Assembly: GCA_951828515.1 (NCBI GenBank)
Contig: OX639992.1
Span: 3,946,217-4,010,216 of the forward strand
Source of the DNA: an uncultured Poribacteria bacterium
Lineage (GTDB): Bacteria > Poribacteria > WGA-4E > WGA-3G
DNA length: 64,000 nucleotides
Reading direction: 5' to 3'
A program made the translations under genes and the position numbers. This document shows, piece by piece, positions 26,244-35,083 of the stretch. The stretch's first letter is position 1. Every line of letters begins with the position of its first letter. A model generated the notes under the pieces. That model saw only the letters and a program-made list of their open reading frames with translations, was not told where the DNA came from and did no database searches.

Positions 26244-27836
26244 ATGAAATACAGATTTTTTACAAGGGTTCTCTTATTCATTTTTCTAATATCATTGGTT
26301 GCCGGGTTCTCCCCGATCCTTGCTGATTCACACCTAAAGCGCGGCGGCACCCTAATATTCGGTCGTGGCGGTGACTCTGTGGGATTAGATCCAGCCCTTG
26401 AGGAAGATGGAGAATCCTTCAAAGTTTGCGATAATATCTACGATACGCTCGTACAATATAAAGATGAAAGCACTGAACTCGAACCAGGTCTCGCTACCAG
26501 TTGGGAAAGCTCAGAAGATGGTTTGATATGGACATTTCACCTGCGCAAAGGCGTGACTTTCCATGACGGGACCCCTTTCAACGCCGAAGCCGTGCTCTTT
26601 TCCCTTAACCGACAGCACGATGAGACACATCCGTTCCATAAAATTGGCGGTAGTTATATTTATTGGATAGCAACTGGTTTGGCAGAGATTGTGGACAAAA
26701 TTATCGCTGTTGATGATTTTACGGTTCAAATTCACCTTAAAACGGCTTATGCCCCCTTTATTTATACGATTGCAATAACCCCGTTCTCGATTGTTAGCCC
26801 TACAGCCGTAAAAAAATGGGGCGATGAGTTTTCCAATAACCCAGTTGGTACAGGTCCCTTTAAGTTTGGGCAGTGGGATAGGCAAGATAAAATCGTGCTT
26901 GAGGCAAACGACACTTATTGGGGCGGACCTCCTATGTTAGATAGAGTCATTCTCCGCTCTATTCCTGATAACTCAGTGCGGCTTATTGAACTTCAGCAAG
27001 GCAGTATCCACGCCATGGAGTTCCCAAATCCGGACGATTTGCAACAGATTCGAGACGACGAAACGTTGGAATTGTTATCGCAACCCGGCATGAGCATCGG
27101 CTACTTGGCGATGAACATGGACAAATCCCCTTTCGAGAATCTCAAAGTCCGACTCGCAATCAACCACGCTATCAACAAATCAGCAATTATTGAACATCTA
27201 TATCAGGGTTTGGGGATTCCAGCGAAGAACCCGATTCCACCGACACTCTGGAGTTATGATGACTCAATTGAGGATTACAGCTACGACCCAGCACTAGCGA
27301 AGAAACTGCTCGCTGAAGCAGGATACCCAGATGGGTTTGAGACAACGCTCTGGGCATTGCCCGTTCCACGTCCCTATATTCCTGATGGTCGCGCCCTTGC
27401 AGAAGTTCTCCAATCCGAACTCCGAAATGTTGGTATTGAGACAAAAATCATGACTTTCGATTGGGGCACTTATCTTGAAAAAACAAAGAATGGGGAGCAC
27501 GACATCGCGATGTTAGGGTGGAGTGCAGACCTCGGAGACCCTGATAACTTCCTCTACTTTCTTCTCAGTAAATCGTCAGCAGAGAAGCCCGCTGGAAATA
27601 TCGCATTTTATCGAAGTGATGCAATGCAAGCCGTTTTAGAGCAGGCGAGAGCAATCTCGGATCGGGAAAAACGAGTCTCGCTCTATCAAGAAGCACAGCG
27701 GATCTTCCACAAAGATGTGCCGTGGGTTCCATTGGCGCATGCGAAACAGATTTTAGTCATTAACAAAATGGTGAAAAATCTCAAGCTTCAACCCCTGAAT
27801 TGGAAATACTTCCGCCAAATTTGGATCGAAAGGTAA
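26244..27836 (+). CDS. ABC transporter substrate-binding protein, dipeptide/oligopeptide type (SBP family 5), copy 1
   Basis: 530 residues. Sec signal peptide about 1-27 (VLLFIFLISLVAGFSPILA). The mature start RGGTLIFGRGGDSVGLDPA and the family core WTFHLRKGVTFHDGTPFNAEAV are typical of DppA/OppA-type proteins. Late landmarks: YPDGFETTLWALP and YQEAQRIFHKDVPWVPL. It binds a small solute in the periplasm and delivers it to a Dpp/Opp-type permease; ligand unknown. A close paralogue follows at 28008, evidently from tandem duplication. No permease or ATPase gene is near. Promoter at 26018. Confidence 0.93.
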   Translation: MKYRFFTRVLLFIFLISLVAGFSPILADSHLKRGGTLIFGRGGDSVGLDPALEEDGESFKVCDNIYDTLVQYKDESTELEPGLATSWESSEDGLIWTFHLRKGVTFHDGTPFNAEAVLFSLNRQHDETHPFHKIGGSYIYWIATGLAEIVDKIIAVDDFTVQIHLKTAYAPFIYTIAITPFSIVSPTAVKKWGDEFSNNPVGTGPFKFGQWDRQDKIVLEANDTYWGGPPMLDRVILRSIPDNSVRLIELQQGSIHAMEFPNPDDLQQIRDDETLELLSQPGMSIGYLAMNMDKSPFENLKVRLAINHAINKSAIIEHLYQGLGIPAKNPIPPTLWSYDDSIEDYSYDPALAKKLLAEAGYPDGFETTLWALPVPRPYIPDGRALAEVLQSELRNVGIETKIMTFDWGTYLEKTKNGEHDIAMLGWSADLGDPDNFLYFLLSKSSAEKPAGNIAFYRSDAMQAVLEQARAISDREKRVSLYQEAQRIFHKDVPWVPLAHAKQILVINKMVKNLKLQPLNWKYFRQIWIER

Positions 27837-27956
27837 AGTCAACTATCCAATCCTAAAAGACTGGAACGCTTGGGCATAGCGTAAACCATATTTCTGCTCC
27901 ATCAATTAAGCATAATATATCATACGAAGTTTTCGATTTAATTTTAACTATAGGAG

Positions 27957-27998
27957 CGGGCTTTCCTCTGAAGTCTTTAGGCTTGGAAGAAAAGCCCG
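27957..27998. repeat. CTTTCCTC-type hairpin ending just before a start codon
   Basis: CGGGCTTT (27957-27964) pairs with AAAGCCCG (27991-27998); the stem can be extended imperfectly. The 3' arm ends 10 bases before the ATG of the second binding protein. Sister hairpins at 32667-32706 and 46486-46527. Confidence 0.6.
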
Positions 27999-28007
27999 GA
28001 AACTGTG

Positions 28008-29543
28008 ATGAAAAATTTGATTTTTACAGCAATAATTACAGGACTATCAGTCTTATTTTTTGGAAGCAGTAACACTCAAGCGTCAAACGTCTCAGGCGAT
28101 GTATTCATTTTCGGACGCGGAGGTGATTCCATTCACCTTGACCCGATACAACCGCTTGATGGCGAATCGGCAAAGGTTTGTGACGCTATCTACGACACGC
28201 TGGTTCAATTCAGAGAGAATACTACTGAAATTGAACCCGCCTTAGCCGAAGCTTGGGAGAGTTCTACTGATGGATTGATATGGACATTTTACTTACGTCA
28301 AGGTGTCGAATTCCACGACGGTACCCCGTTTAACGCGGACGCAGTCATCTTTTCATTGACTCGACTTGAGGCACTGGGACGTGAGTTTCATGAAGAATTT
28401 ATTGATCGTATTGTTGCTTTAGATGCGTTTACGGTTCAGTTTCAACTCAAAACACCGTACGCACCTTTTATCAGCACGATAGCGGAGACCCGATTTTCTA
28501 TAGTGAGTCCAACAGCAGTCACAAAATTTGGAGCGGATTTTGGTAATAACCCCGTTGGCACGGGTCCTTTCAAGTTTGTGCAGTGGGATAAACACGACAA
28601 AATAGTTCTCACCGCAAACGATGTGCATTGGGCAGGAAAGCCAGCATTAGATAGGCTTATCTTCCGGACTATACCTGATAATTCGGTGAGGCTGATAGAA
28701 CTCCAACGAGGCAATATTCACGCGATGGAATTTCCGAGCCCTGAGGATATACCATTGATTCAGGGCGATGCCCGATTTGAACTCGTCAGGCAACCGAGCC
28801 TAAATGTCGGGTTCATAGCAATGAATATGGACAAACCTCCTTATGACAACGTGAAAGTGCGGCTTGCAGTAAATCATGCGATTGACAAAGCAACAATTAT
28901 TGAAAACCTATATCAAGGCAGAGCTATTCCCGCAAAGAATCCAATACCGCCAACGCTCTGGGGTTATGACAATACTATTGAGGATTACGCTTACAATCCG
29001 GAACTCGCGAGGCAGTTGCTCGCGGAGGCTGGATATCCTGATGGCTTTGAAACGACACTCTGGGCGTTACCTGTTCCGCGCTCTTACATACCGGACGGGA
29101 TCGCACTCGCAGAGGAACTGCAATCCGAACTCCAGGACATTGGCATTGCGGCAAAAATTGTAACTTATGATTGGGACGTGTACGTTTCAAAGGTGCTGAG
29201 TGGTGAGCATGATATGGCGATGATGGGATGGAATTCGGGAGATGATCCAGATGATTTGTTCTATTCCCTTTTGAGTATACCTGCCGCCGAAAAGCCTATA
29301 CTCAATCTGTCTTTTTATCGAAGCGATGAGATGCAAGATGTGCTGGAACGGGCAAGAACCAGCACAGATCAGACTGAACGTATCGCACTTTACCAAGAAG
29401 CACAAGCGATTTTCCACAGAGATGCACCGTGGGTGCCATTGGTACATACGCAACGGATTTTAGTTGTTAATAGAAGCGTGAAGAACCTTAAACTTCCGCC
29501 AATTGGGTGGAAATACCTCCGTAATGTTTGGTTAGAGAAATAA
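28008..29543 (+). CDS. ABC transporter substrate-binding protein (SBP family 5), copy 2
   Basis: 511 residues from the ATG at 28008; a GTG three bases earlier is also possible. Signal peptide about 1-25 (IFTAIITGLSVLFFGSSNTQA). Same architecture as copy 1, with matching blocks such as LIWTFYLRQGVEFHDGTPFN, NNPVGTGPFKF and IPAKNPIPPTLWGYDN. The signal peptides and some central loops differ more than the core. The start is directly preceded by a hairpin (27957-27998) that may affect translation. The next gene starts 13 bases after the stop, so this copy, not copy 1, is tied to the dehydrogenase/oxygenase genes. Confidence 0.93.
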   Translation: MKNLIFTAIITGLSVLFFGSSNTQASNVSGDVFIFGRGGDSIHLDPIQPLDGESAKVCDAIYDTLVQFRENTTEIEPALAEAWESSTDGLIWTFYLRQGVEFHDGTPFNADAVIFSLTRLEALGREFHEEFIDRIVALDAFTVQFQLKTPYAPFISTIAETRFSIVSPTAVTKFGADFGNNPVGTGPFKFVQWDKHDKIVLTANDVHWAGKPALDRLIFRTIPDNSVRLIELQRGNIHAMEFPSPEDIPLIQGDARFELVRQPSLNVGFIAMNMDKPPYDNVKVRLAVNHAIDKATIIENLYQGRAIPAKNPIPPTLWGYDNTIEDYAYNPELARQLLAEAGYPDGFETTLWALPVPRSYIPDGIALAEELQSELQDIGIAAKIVTYDWDVYVSKVLSGEHDMAMMGWNSGDDPDDLFYSLLSIPAAEKPILNLSFYRSDEMQDVLERARTSTDQTERIALYQEAQAIFHRDAPWVPLVHTQRILVVNRSVKNLKLPPIGWKYLRNVWLEK

Positions 29544-29556
29544 ATAGGAATTGCAA

Positions 29557-30582
29557 ATGGATAAATCTGTATTTCGCGTAGGTGTCACGAGGGACTTTTT
29601 AGGACCCGAGGGCACCTGCGATTTAGATGACATTGCCGGTCCTCTTTTTGACGAAGCGGGTCTGCACTGGGAATATATTGCAGAGAATACACCGGTATTA
29701 CAGGCAACACAGGTGCAGGATTATGACGCGCTCTTAGTATTGGGCGCGGGTATCACAGCAGAAACGTTCACAAACGCTGACAAATTGGCTGTCATTGCCC
29801 GCTTCGGTGTCGGATACGATAAGGTGGACGTGGAAGCTTGTACCGAAAATGGTGTGTTGCTAACGATTGCCCCTGACGGTGTCCGCCGTCCCGTTGCCAC
29901 CTCCATCATGACTCTTGTCCTATCACTAAGCCACCAACTGTTGATAAAGGATAGACTCATCCGTGAGGGGGGCTGGAGGAACACACAAAACTATAGAGGG
30001 ATGGGGTTGGTCGGCAGAACGCTTGGGCTTGTCGGTATGGGCAATATCGGAAAAGAGGCCTTTAAGCTGGCGAAACCTTTCGGGATGCGCCACATCACCT
30101 ACGATCCGTACGTCACACCTGCTGAAGCAGAAGAGGTGGGTGTAGAGATCGTTGATCTGGATACCTTGATGAGAACCGCTGATTTTGTGTGTGTCTGCTG
30201 TCCATTAAACGAAGAGACGCACGGACTCATTGACGCGAGACGTATCGGGCTGATGAAACCGACGGCTTATCTGATTAACACCGCACGCGGTCCAATCGTT
30301 GTCCAGAAAGCACTCACAGAAGCTCTTCAAAATCGACGGATTCAAGGAGCAGGTCTCGATGTTTTTGAACAAGAACCCATTAGCGATGACGATCCGCTCT
30401 TAAGTCTGGACAACGTTATCGTAACCCCACACAGCATTTGCTGGACAGATGAATGCTTTGAAGGCAACGCCAAGAGTGCGTGTGGGAGCATTATCAACGT
30501 GGCTTCTGGGAAGATTCCATCATATATTGTAAATCGGGAGGTTATAGATAGCCCGAAACTACAGCAGAAGTTAGGGCGTTGA
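29557..30582 (+). CDS. D-isomer-specific 2-hydroxyacid dehydrogenase (phosphoglycerate-dehydrogenase-like)
   Basis: 341 residues from the ATG at 29557 (AGGAA eight bases upstream). NAD-dependent oxidation or reduction of a 2-hydroxy/2-oxo acid. Rossmann motif GLVGMGNIGKEAFKLAKPFG near 160. Catalytic Arg in LINTARG, Glu in LDVFEQEP and His in VTPHS, followed by the unusual ICWTDECFEG. It lacks the ACT domain of full SerA. The second binding-protein gene is 13 bases upstream and the PhyH-like gene 29 bases downstream, consistent with a role in metabolism of an imported compound. Confidence 0.9.
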   Translation: MDKSVFRVGVTRDFLGPEGTCDLDDIAGPLFDEAGLHWEYIAENTPVLQATQVQDYDALLVLGAGITAETFTNADKLAVIARFGVGYDKVDVEACTENGVLLTIAPDGVRRPVATSIMTLVLSLSHQLLIKDRLIREGGWRNTQNYRGMGLVGRTLGLVGMGNIGKEAFKLAKPFGMRHITYDPYVTPAEAEEVGVEIVDLDTLMRTADFVCVCCPLNEETHGLIDARRIGLMKPTAYLINTARGPIVVQKALTEALQNRRIQGAGLDVFEQEPISDDDPLLSLDNVIVTPHSICWTDECFEGNAKSACGSIINVASGKIPSYIVNREVIDSPKLQQKLGR

Positions 30583-30611
30583 AACTCGCGTTAGGGAGAG
30601 GAGAAGGGATC

Positions 30612-31826
30612 ATGCAAGTCGATCGACAACAGTTCAGAGAGGAAGGATACAATATTCTGCGGGAGGTCGTACCGAAGGCAGAGCTCGAACCGTTGCGCCG
30701 TAGTATCGAACACATGGTTAGTCGGAGAAAGGAACTTTCTGCGCAACGACGTTTTCCTACCGATCCACAAGGGGGCGATTGGGAGAGTTCTGCCCAACCG
30801 CGCCTGCAATTTGACACCGACTGCGATGAGAGGTCTGGCTCGGCAATCGAATTTCTGCTGCACGAAAATACGCTTGGGGTTAGCCAGCAGTTGATGACAG
30901 CAGGACACGTCGTGCCGCATCAATTCGCCTGCATCTGTAGTGGGAGTCACGATGCTGGTCCGATGCACTGGCATCGAGATATTGGTCCCGGTGAGCCTGC
31001 TCCACTGCGTGGAATGATCTCAAATATGGAACACCACGGTCCGAGTTATCTCCAGTGGAATATTGCCTTGTATGACGACAGTGTACTCTGGATTGTCCCG
31101 CGCAGCCACCGCCGAATCAATACCGAGGCAGAGTGCCAACAACTTGCAGAAAATCCGTCTGTTCCATTGCCGGATGGAATCCCTGTCGAACTGAATGCCG
31201 GAGACGGTGTCGTGTACACACATCTGTTGCTGCACTGGGGAAGTTATTACAGTAGTAAGATGCGGCGCACACTTCATCCGGGCTATCGTCCATTTGGATT
31301 TGCGGCTTTACCCAATGTCCATTGGCGACACTGGGAACCGGGGTTCTATCACCATCTCTCGGATACGACGCGCGAACAGTTTGAGATATGGGATGCTCTC
31401 TTCTTTCACGAGTTTGACCGAATAGCCGCTATCTTCCATGCCATCATCAACGGAGATACAGATAAATTCCGTGTTGAATTGGAGGCATTACATCCTTCAT
31501 CAGATGTGCAGATGGTGAGCATCGTTATGCTTTCAAAGTTGGCTGGCAAACTGTATAACTTGAAGCATACAACTGCGAATCCTGCCTCTTTATGGGGCAA
31601 TGGTCGAGACATCATTTATCTCGGAAATCATTTTACTCCTGAACAGGCATCCGAGCTCTGGCGACGATTTCAACCACTTGACGAAAAGTTGAAACTCCCC
31701 GAGGAGACCTATCAACCCGGCTTCCAACGGAGGTCTGACTATAATCCGAACGATATGCCTACGAATTTTAGTGTCGAAGATTTTATTAATAGTTGGGAAA
31801 CCGCATCAGTTACTGTTAATTCGTAA
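30612..31826 (+). CDS. Phytanoyl-CoA dioxygenase (PhyH)-like Fe(II)/2-oxoglutarate oxygenase, long form
   Basis: 404 residues from the ATG at 30612, which follows GGAGAGGAGAAGGG; the longer frame overlaps the dehydrogenase stop and is not preferred. N-terminal QFREEGYNILREVVPKAEL is the usual PhyH opening. Iron ligands: HxD in PMHWHRDIGPGE and a distal His in VYTHLLLHWGSYYSS, followed by the Arg-rich MRRTLHPGYRPFGF that would bind 2-oxoglutarate. About 120 extra C-terminal residues after the jelly-roll core make it longer than typical members (~270). Substrate unknown. Confidence 0.82.
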   Translation: MQVDRQQFREEGYNILREVVPKAELEPLRRSIEHMVSRRKELSAQRRFPTDPQGGDWESSAQPRLQFDTDCDERSGSAIEFLLHENTLGVSQQLMTAGHVVPHQFACICSGSHDAGPMHWHRDIGPGEPAPLRGMISNMEHHGPSYLQWNIALYDDSVLWIVPRSHRRINTEAECQQLAENPSVPLPDGIPVELNAGDGVVYTHLLLHWGSYYSSKMRRTLHPGYRPFGFAALPNVHWRHWEPGFYHHLSDTTREQFEIWDALFFHEFDRIAAIFHAIINGDTDKFRVELEALHPSSDVQMVSIVMLSKLAGKLYNLKHTTANPASLWGNGRDIIYLGNHFTPEQASELWRRFQPLDEKLKLPEETYQPGFQRRSDYNPNDMPTNFSVEDFINSWETASVTVNS

Positions 31827-31849
31827 CGCTGTAAACGCGGAGGAACATC

Positions 31850-32644
31850 ATGCTCTCAGAACAGCAGATTAAGCACTTTAACACCTTAGGATTCCTCACT
31901 TTTCGGCAGGTGTTCAGTCAAGACGAACTGAACACAATACACGAGGAGTTTGAAGCGGCGATGGCATCTGCATATCACCATGCCCCCTTTGATGGAACAC
32001 ACCGACATTGGCTGCCGATGATGGGACCCGAAACACCATTTTTCTCGGATTTGCCGGAGGACTCACGGTTCTGCGACGTGGCAGAGCAACTATACGGCGA
32101 CGATGTCTTTTTCGTTGTTTCAGATGCGAACCGTTATGTGGGCAATACCAACTGGCATCCTGATCATAATGTCGATCCAACTCAAGATTGTTATGGGGTG
32201 AAATTCGCGTATTACCTTGAACCCGTTGACGCGGAAAGTGGAGCGTTACGGTTGATTCCGGGCTCTCACAAAGATCCGTTGCACAACGATCTACGGGAGA
32301 ATTTGAACGAGTTGGGACTGGAGATTTGTGACGTTCCAGGTTATGTTTGCAAATCCGAACCCGGAGATGTGGTCGCTTTCGATATGCGGTGCTGGCATGC
32401 CAGTTGGGGTGGCAGTGAGGACCGTCGAATGTGCACTATAGTTTACTATAACAATCCAAGGACCCCTGAAGAAGATGCTGCCACACGCAACCGTGCGCGG
32501 AGCAACGCGAGGAGTCCCGAACAATTTAATCGACCGGGTACATCACTCTACGATCCACGCTGGGTCGCAAATCCAACGGGCAGTGAAAAACGGCAGCAGT
32601 GGATTGATCGATTGCGTGAGTTGGGATTTTTGGATACAGTTTAA
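31850..32644 (+). CDS. Phytanoyl-CoA dioxygenase (PhyH) family protein
   Basis: 264 residues, standard length. Begins MLSEQQIKHFNTLGFLTFRQVFSQDEL. Iron-binding HxD in NWHPDHNVDP and distal His in DMRCWHASWGGSEDRRMCTI, with Arg for 2-oxoglutarate just after. Middle block YYLEPVDAESGALRLIPGSH is diagnostic. It differs strongly from the preceding oxygenase, so they are unlikely to be a recent duplication. 23 bases after the previous stop with a good GGAGG site; same operon. Confidence 0.9.
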   Translation: MLSEQQIKHFNTLGFLTFRQVFSQDELNTIHEEFEAAMASAYHHAPFDGTHRHWLPMMGPETPFFSDLPEDSRFCDVAEQLYGDDVFFVVSDANRYVGNTNWHPDHNVDPTQDCYGVKFAYYLEPVDAESGALRLIPGSHKDPLHNDLRENLNELGLEICDVPGYVCKSEPGDVVAFDMRCWHASWGGSEDRRMCTIVYYNNPRTPEEDAATRNRARSNARSPEQFNRPGTSLYDPRWVANPTGSEKRQQWIDRLRELGFLDTV

Positions 32645-32666
32645 ACGGACGAAATTTTATAGGATC

Positions 32667-32706
32667 GGGCTTTCCTCCCGCATTTGAAGATTTCGGAGGA
32701 AAGCTC
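32667..32706. repeat. CTTTCCTCC hairpin containing a ribosome binding site
   Basis: GGGCTTTCCTCC (32667-32678) pairs with GGAGGAAAGCTC (32695-32706; one G-T). The 3' arm carries GGAGGA, the only Shine-Dalgarno-like sequence before the ATG at 32715. Confidence 0.65.
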
Positions 32707-32714
32707 AAAGACGA

Positions 32715-33266
32715 ATGAGAAAGAAAAAACGAGCAACGATTGACAAGCGAATACTAAAAGCGGAGTGTCTGCGAGTTTCACCAGACCACAGCGCACCACT
32801 TTTTCAACAGGAGATGTACAAGAACTTTGACTTTCGCGTCGGATTTATCCATCAAGGTGTTGTTTCCCATGTCGAGGAAATTGGCATACCTGAAGAGTTG
32901 GGCGCGCACGATGCTGAGAAAGATATTTCTATACCTCGCGTGTCCTGTTTTATTGTGCTTGTAACACAGGGGGCACTCCACCATATCAATCGCCTACCAA
33001 CCCTGTTCAAGCACGCAGTATGGGAAACTGTTGACGCTATCATCGATGAGAATGCCGAAATTCCAGAGATCCTTTTAGTTATTGTTACCGACTGCATAGA
33101 GAAAGCGATAGGGGAAATCAACTACAACCAGTTGAAAAGTGAAGGGATCTTAAATCGGTTATGGAATAACATCAAGTCCGCTTATGGGGAGAAATACGCG
33201 TCAAGTGATATTGAAATTTTCGACAGCTTCTACGAATTTGAGGAGGATCTTGACGAGGCGGAATAG
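32715..33266 (+). CDS. Hypothetical protein
   Basis: 183 residues, mixed alpha/beta, no signal peptide or membrane segment. N-terminus very basic (MRKKKRATIDKR), C-terminus very acidic (FYEFEEDLDEAE). The middle contains a hydrophobic strand ISIPRVSCFIVLVTQGALHH and a helix-rich block. I recognise no domain. The start is set by the first ATG after the hairpin at 32667-32706. It sits after the PhyH operon (70-base gap) and before two permease genes (278-base gap). Confidence 0.65.
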   Translation: MRKKKRATIDKRILKAECLRVSPDHSAPLFQQEMYKNFDFRVGFIHQGVVSHVEEIGIPEELGAHDAEKDISIPRVSCFIVLVTQGALHHINRLPTLFKHAVWETVDAIIDENAEIPEILLVIVTDCIEKAIGEINYNQLKSEGILNRLWNNIKSAYGEKYASSDIEIFDSFYEFEEDLDEAE

Positions 33267-33393
33267 CAACAACCGGACAATCGGAGGCATCGCCGCGGGG
33301 ATCCTCGCAGTGCAGTATACGCCCGCGTATCTCCCAGCTCCAGCGGGGCGGAATGTCTCCAGCAGTCTATATGCTGCTCTTACAGAGCTCAGG

Positions 33394-33420
33394 ATATGTT
33401 GGGAACTTTTTTTAACATAT
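33394..33420. repeat. Inverted repeat ATATGTT/AACATAT upstream of permease genes
   Basis: Perfect 7-bp arms (33394-33400 with 33414-33420), 13-base loop including seven T. Could be the end of the preceding transcript or an operator for the permeases. Confidence 0.35.
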
Positions 33421-33544
33421 CGTTCCTACGGAACTCAAGAGGCACCTGCTAAACCTAATTCAGAGCGCGTTACTGAAAACTTTTGAATCCGAGTGTCATC
33501 TATGGGGAGTGAAAACCATCTATACTTCGTATAACTGAGGGAAT

Positions 33545-35047
33545 ATGATGCTTTGGACGATTGTTGGAAGAGAAATCACGTCAAATATCTTGAGTTTCAG
33601 ATTTCTGATGGGGCTACTCATCTATTTCTCCCTGATTGTAACAAATCTCTTTGTTCTGACCAGAGGTTATGAGGATAGACTACAAAGCTACCAAACGGCT
33701 ATACGAGAAAATGAAGATCAGATAAGACAGGTGAAAAAATACTCCGAATTCGGGCAAATCGGTCAAACTCGTAGACTGAAGTGTAATCGGAAACCGAAAC
33801 TGCTGAGTGTCTTCAACGAGGGTGTGGATAAAAGGAAGGGCAATTCGGTAGCGGTGGCGCACGGATCTGTTCCTGCCGTTGCTGAACAACACGGATCTGA
33901 TAATCCATATTTAAACATCTTTTCCTCTATTGACTTCACGGTTATCTGCCAAGTGGTGATGAGCCTGCTCGCGCTGCTTTTCTCTTACGACGCTATATCG
34001 CGAGAGAAAGAAGCGGGGACTTTGAGATTAGCACTCTCCTGCGCGGTTTCGAGACCGACGCTGCTTTTCGGAAAATACATTGCTGGGATGGTGTCTATTT
34101 CTCTTCCTCTTGTTGCGAGTTTCGTGGCAGGCTTATTGGTGATACAATTTTCGCCTTATGTCTCCTTTAATAGTTCAGATTGGATACGGATATTGTTAAT
34201 CTTTCTCGTCTCTATGCTTTACGTCTCCCTCTTTTTTCTTATTGGACTTTTCCTTTCTGCTCGGACACACCGCTCCTCTATCACCCTGATGTTTTCAATG
34301 TGCGTCTGGGTGATTTTCGTGCTGATCATTCCCAATTTAACAGTTTTACTCGTGGAACATGCGAGTCCAATTCGATCAGAACAATCGTCCAAAACACAGG
34401 CGGATGAACTGTGGATGGAATTTGAGTCCAAAGTTGGAGAGTATTTGAAAAAACGCGGTGTTGAAAACCCTTGGGATCATGCCAAACCTGGTGGCATGGG
34501 CGTGAGTTCAGACAGAAGTTCTTATGGCAGCGGAGAGACCATAGGCATGAGCCGTTTTGCAAACGAGGACGGTATACCGTTTATCCAAGAATATTACGGA
34601 TTCAAGGAAAATCTACGGGCACAATACGCCGACAGGATATGGCAAATACGTAAAGCGTATCTCAACGAAAATCCGAACCGACAGTCTCTCTTGGCACTGA
34701 ACATGTCGCGTATATCTCCAGCACCCGTTTACTACAATACTGCTGCAATTCTTGCGGAGACAGACTTGGGAAGTTTCTGGCAGTTTATGGAACAGACTCG
34801 ACAATACCGCCGAGAGTGGGTTGAATATCTGAGAGATGAAAAAATATTCTCCTCACGTAGATGGTTTACAGAGGATGGAGCTCAAGGGGCTCTTGACCTC
34901 AGCGGCATACCCAGATTTAAAGAACGGAGCGAGGGTGTCGGCCGTAGTCTGCAACGTGCTCTACCGGATATTATGATACTCGCGGTGTTAAATATCCTAT
35001 TTTTCATGGGAGCACTCATCTCATTCTTGCGCTACGACGCTATATAG
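33545..35047 (+). CDS. ABC-2 type permease with DUF3526, copy 1
   Basis: 500 residues. Six or so membrane segments: one near 12-35, a block about 125-265 (QVVMSLLALLFSYDAISREKEAGTL is the diagnostic signature) and one at the C-terminus (LPDIMILAVLNILFFMGALISFL). A large extracytoplasmic region lies at ~270-460. It matches the DUF3526/NosY-like permeases associated with multicopper-enzyme maturation and gliding-type exporters. It needs an ATPase; none is present here. The next gene is a paralogue 36 bases downstream, so the pair probably forms a heterodimeric membrane unit. Confidence 0.82.
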   Translation: MMLWTIVGREITSNILSFRFLMGLLIYFSLIVTNLFVLTRGYEDRLQSYQTAIRENEDQIRQVKKYSEFGQIGQTRRLKCNRKPKLLSVFNEGVDKRKGNSVAVAHGSVPAVAEQHGSDNPYLNIFSSIDFTVICQVVMSLLALLFSYDAISREKEAGTLRLALSCAVSRPTLLFGKYIAGMVSISLPLVASFVAGLLVIQFSPYVSFNSSDWIRILLIFLVSMLYVSLFFLIGLFLSARTHRSSITLMFSMCVWVIFVLIIPNLTVLLVEHASPIRSEQSSKTQADELWMEFESKVGEYLKKRGVENPWDHAKPGGMGVSSDRSSYGSGETIGMSRFANEDGIPFIQEYYGFKENLRAQYADRIWQIRKAYLNENPNRQSLLALNMSRISPAPVYYNTAAILAETDLGSFWQFMEQTRQYRREWVEYLRDEKIFSSRRWFTEDGAQGALDLSGIPRFKERSEGVGRSLQRALPDIMILAVLNILFFMGALISFLRYDAI

Positions 35048-35083
35048 CACCCATCTCTGGATTGCCTGATAAAAGGAAATGAC

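Noticed and set aside
26069-26422. 117-codon minus-strand frame over the promoter leader and 5' end of the first binding-protein gene
   Set aside because: Overlaps the signal-peptide region of a clear gene and has no recognisable product.
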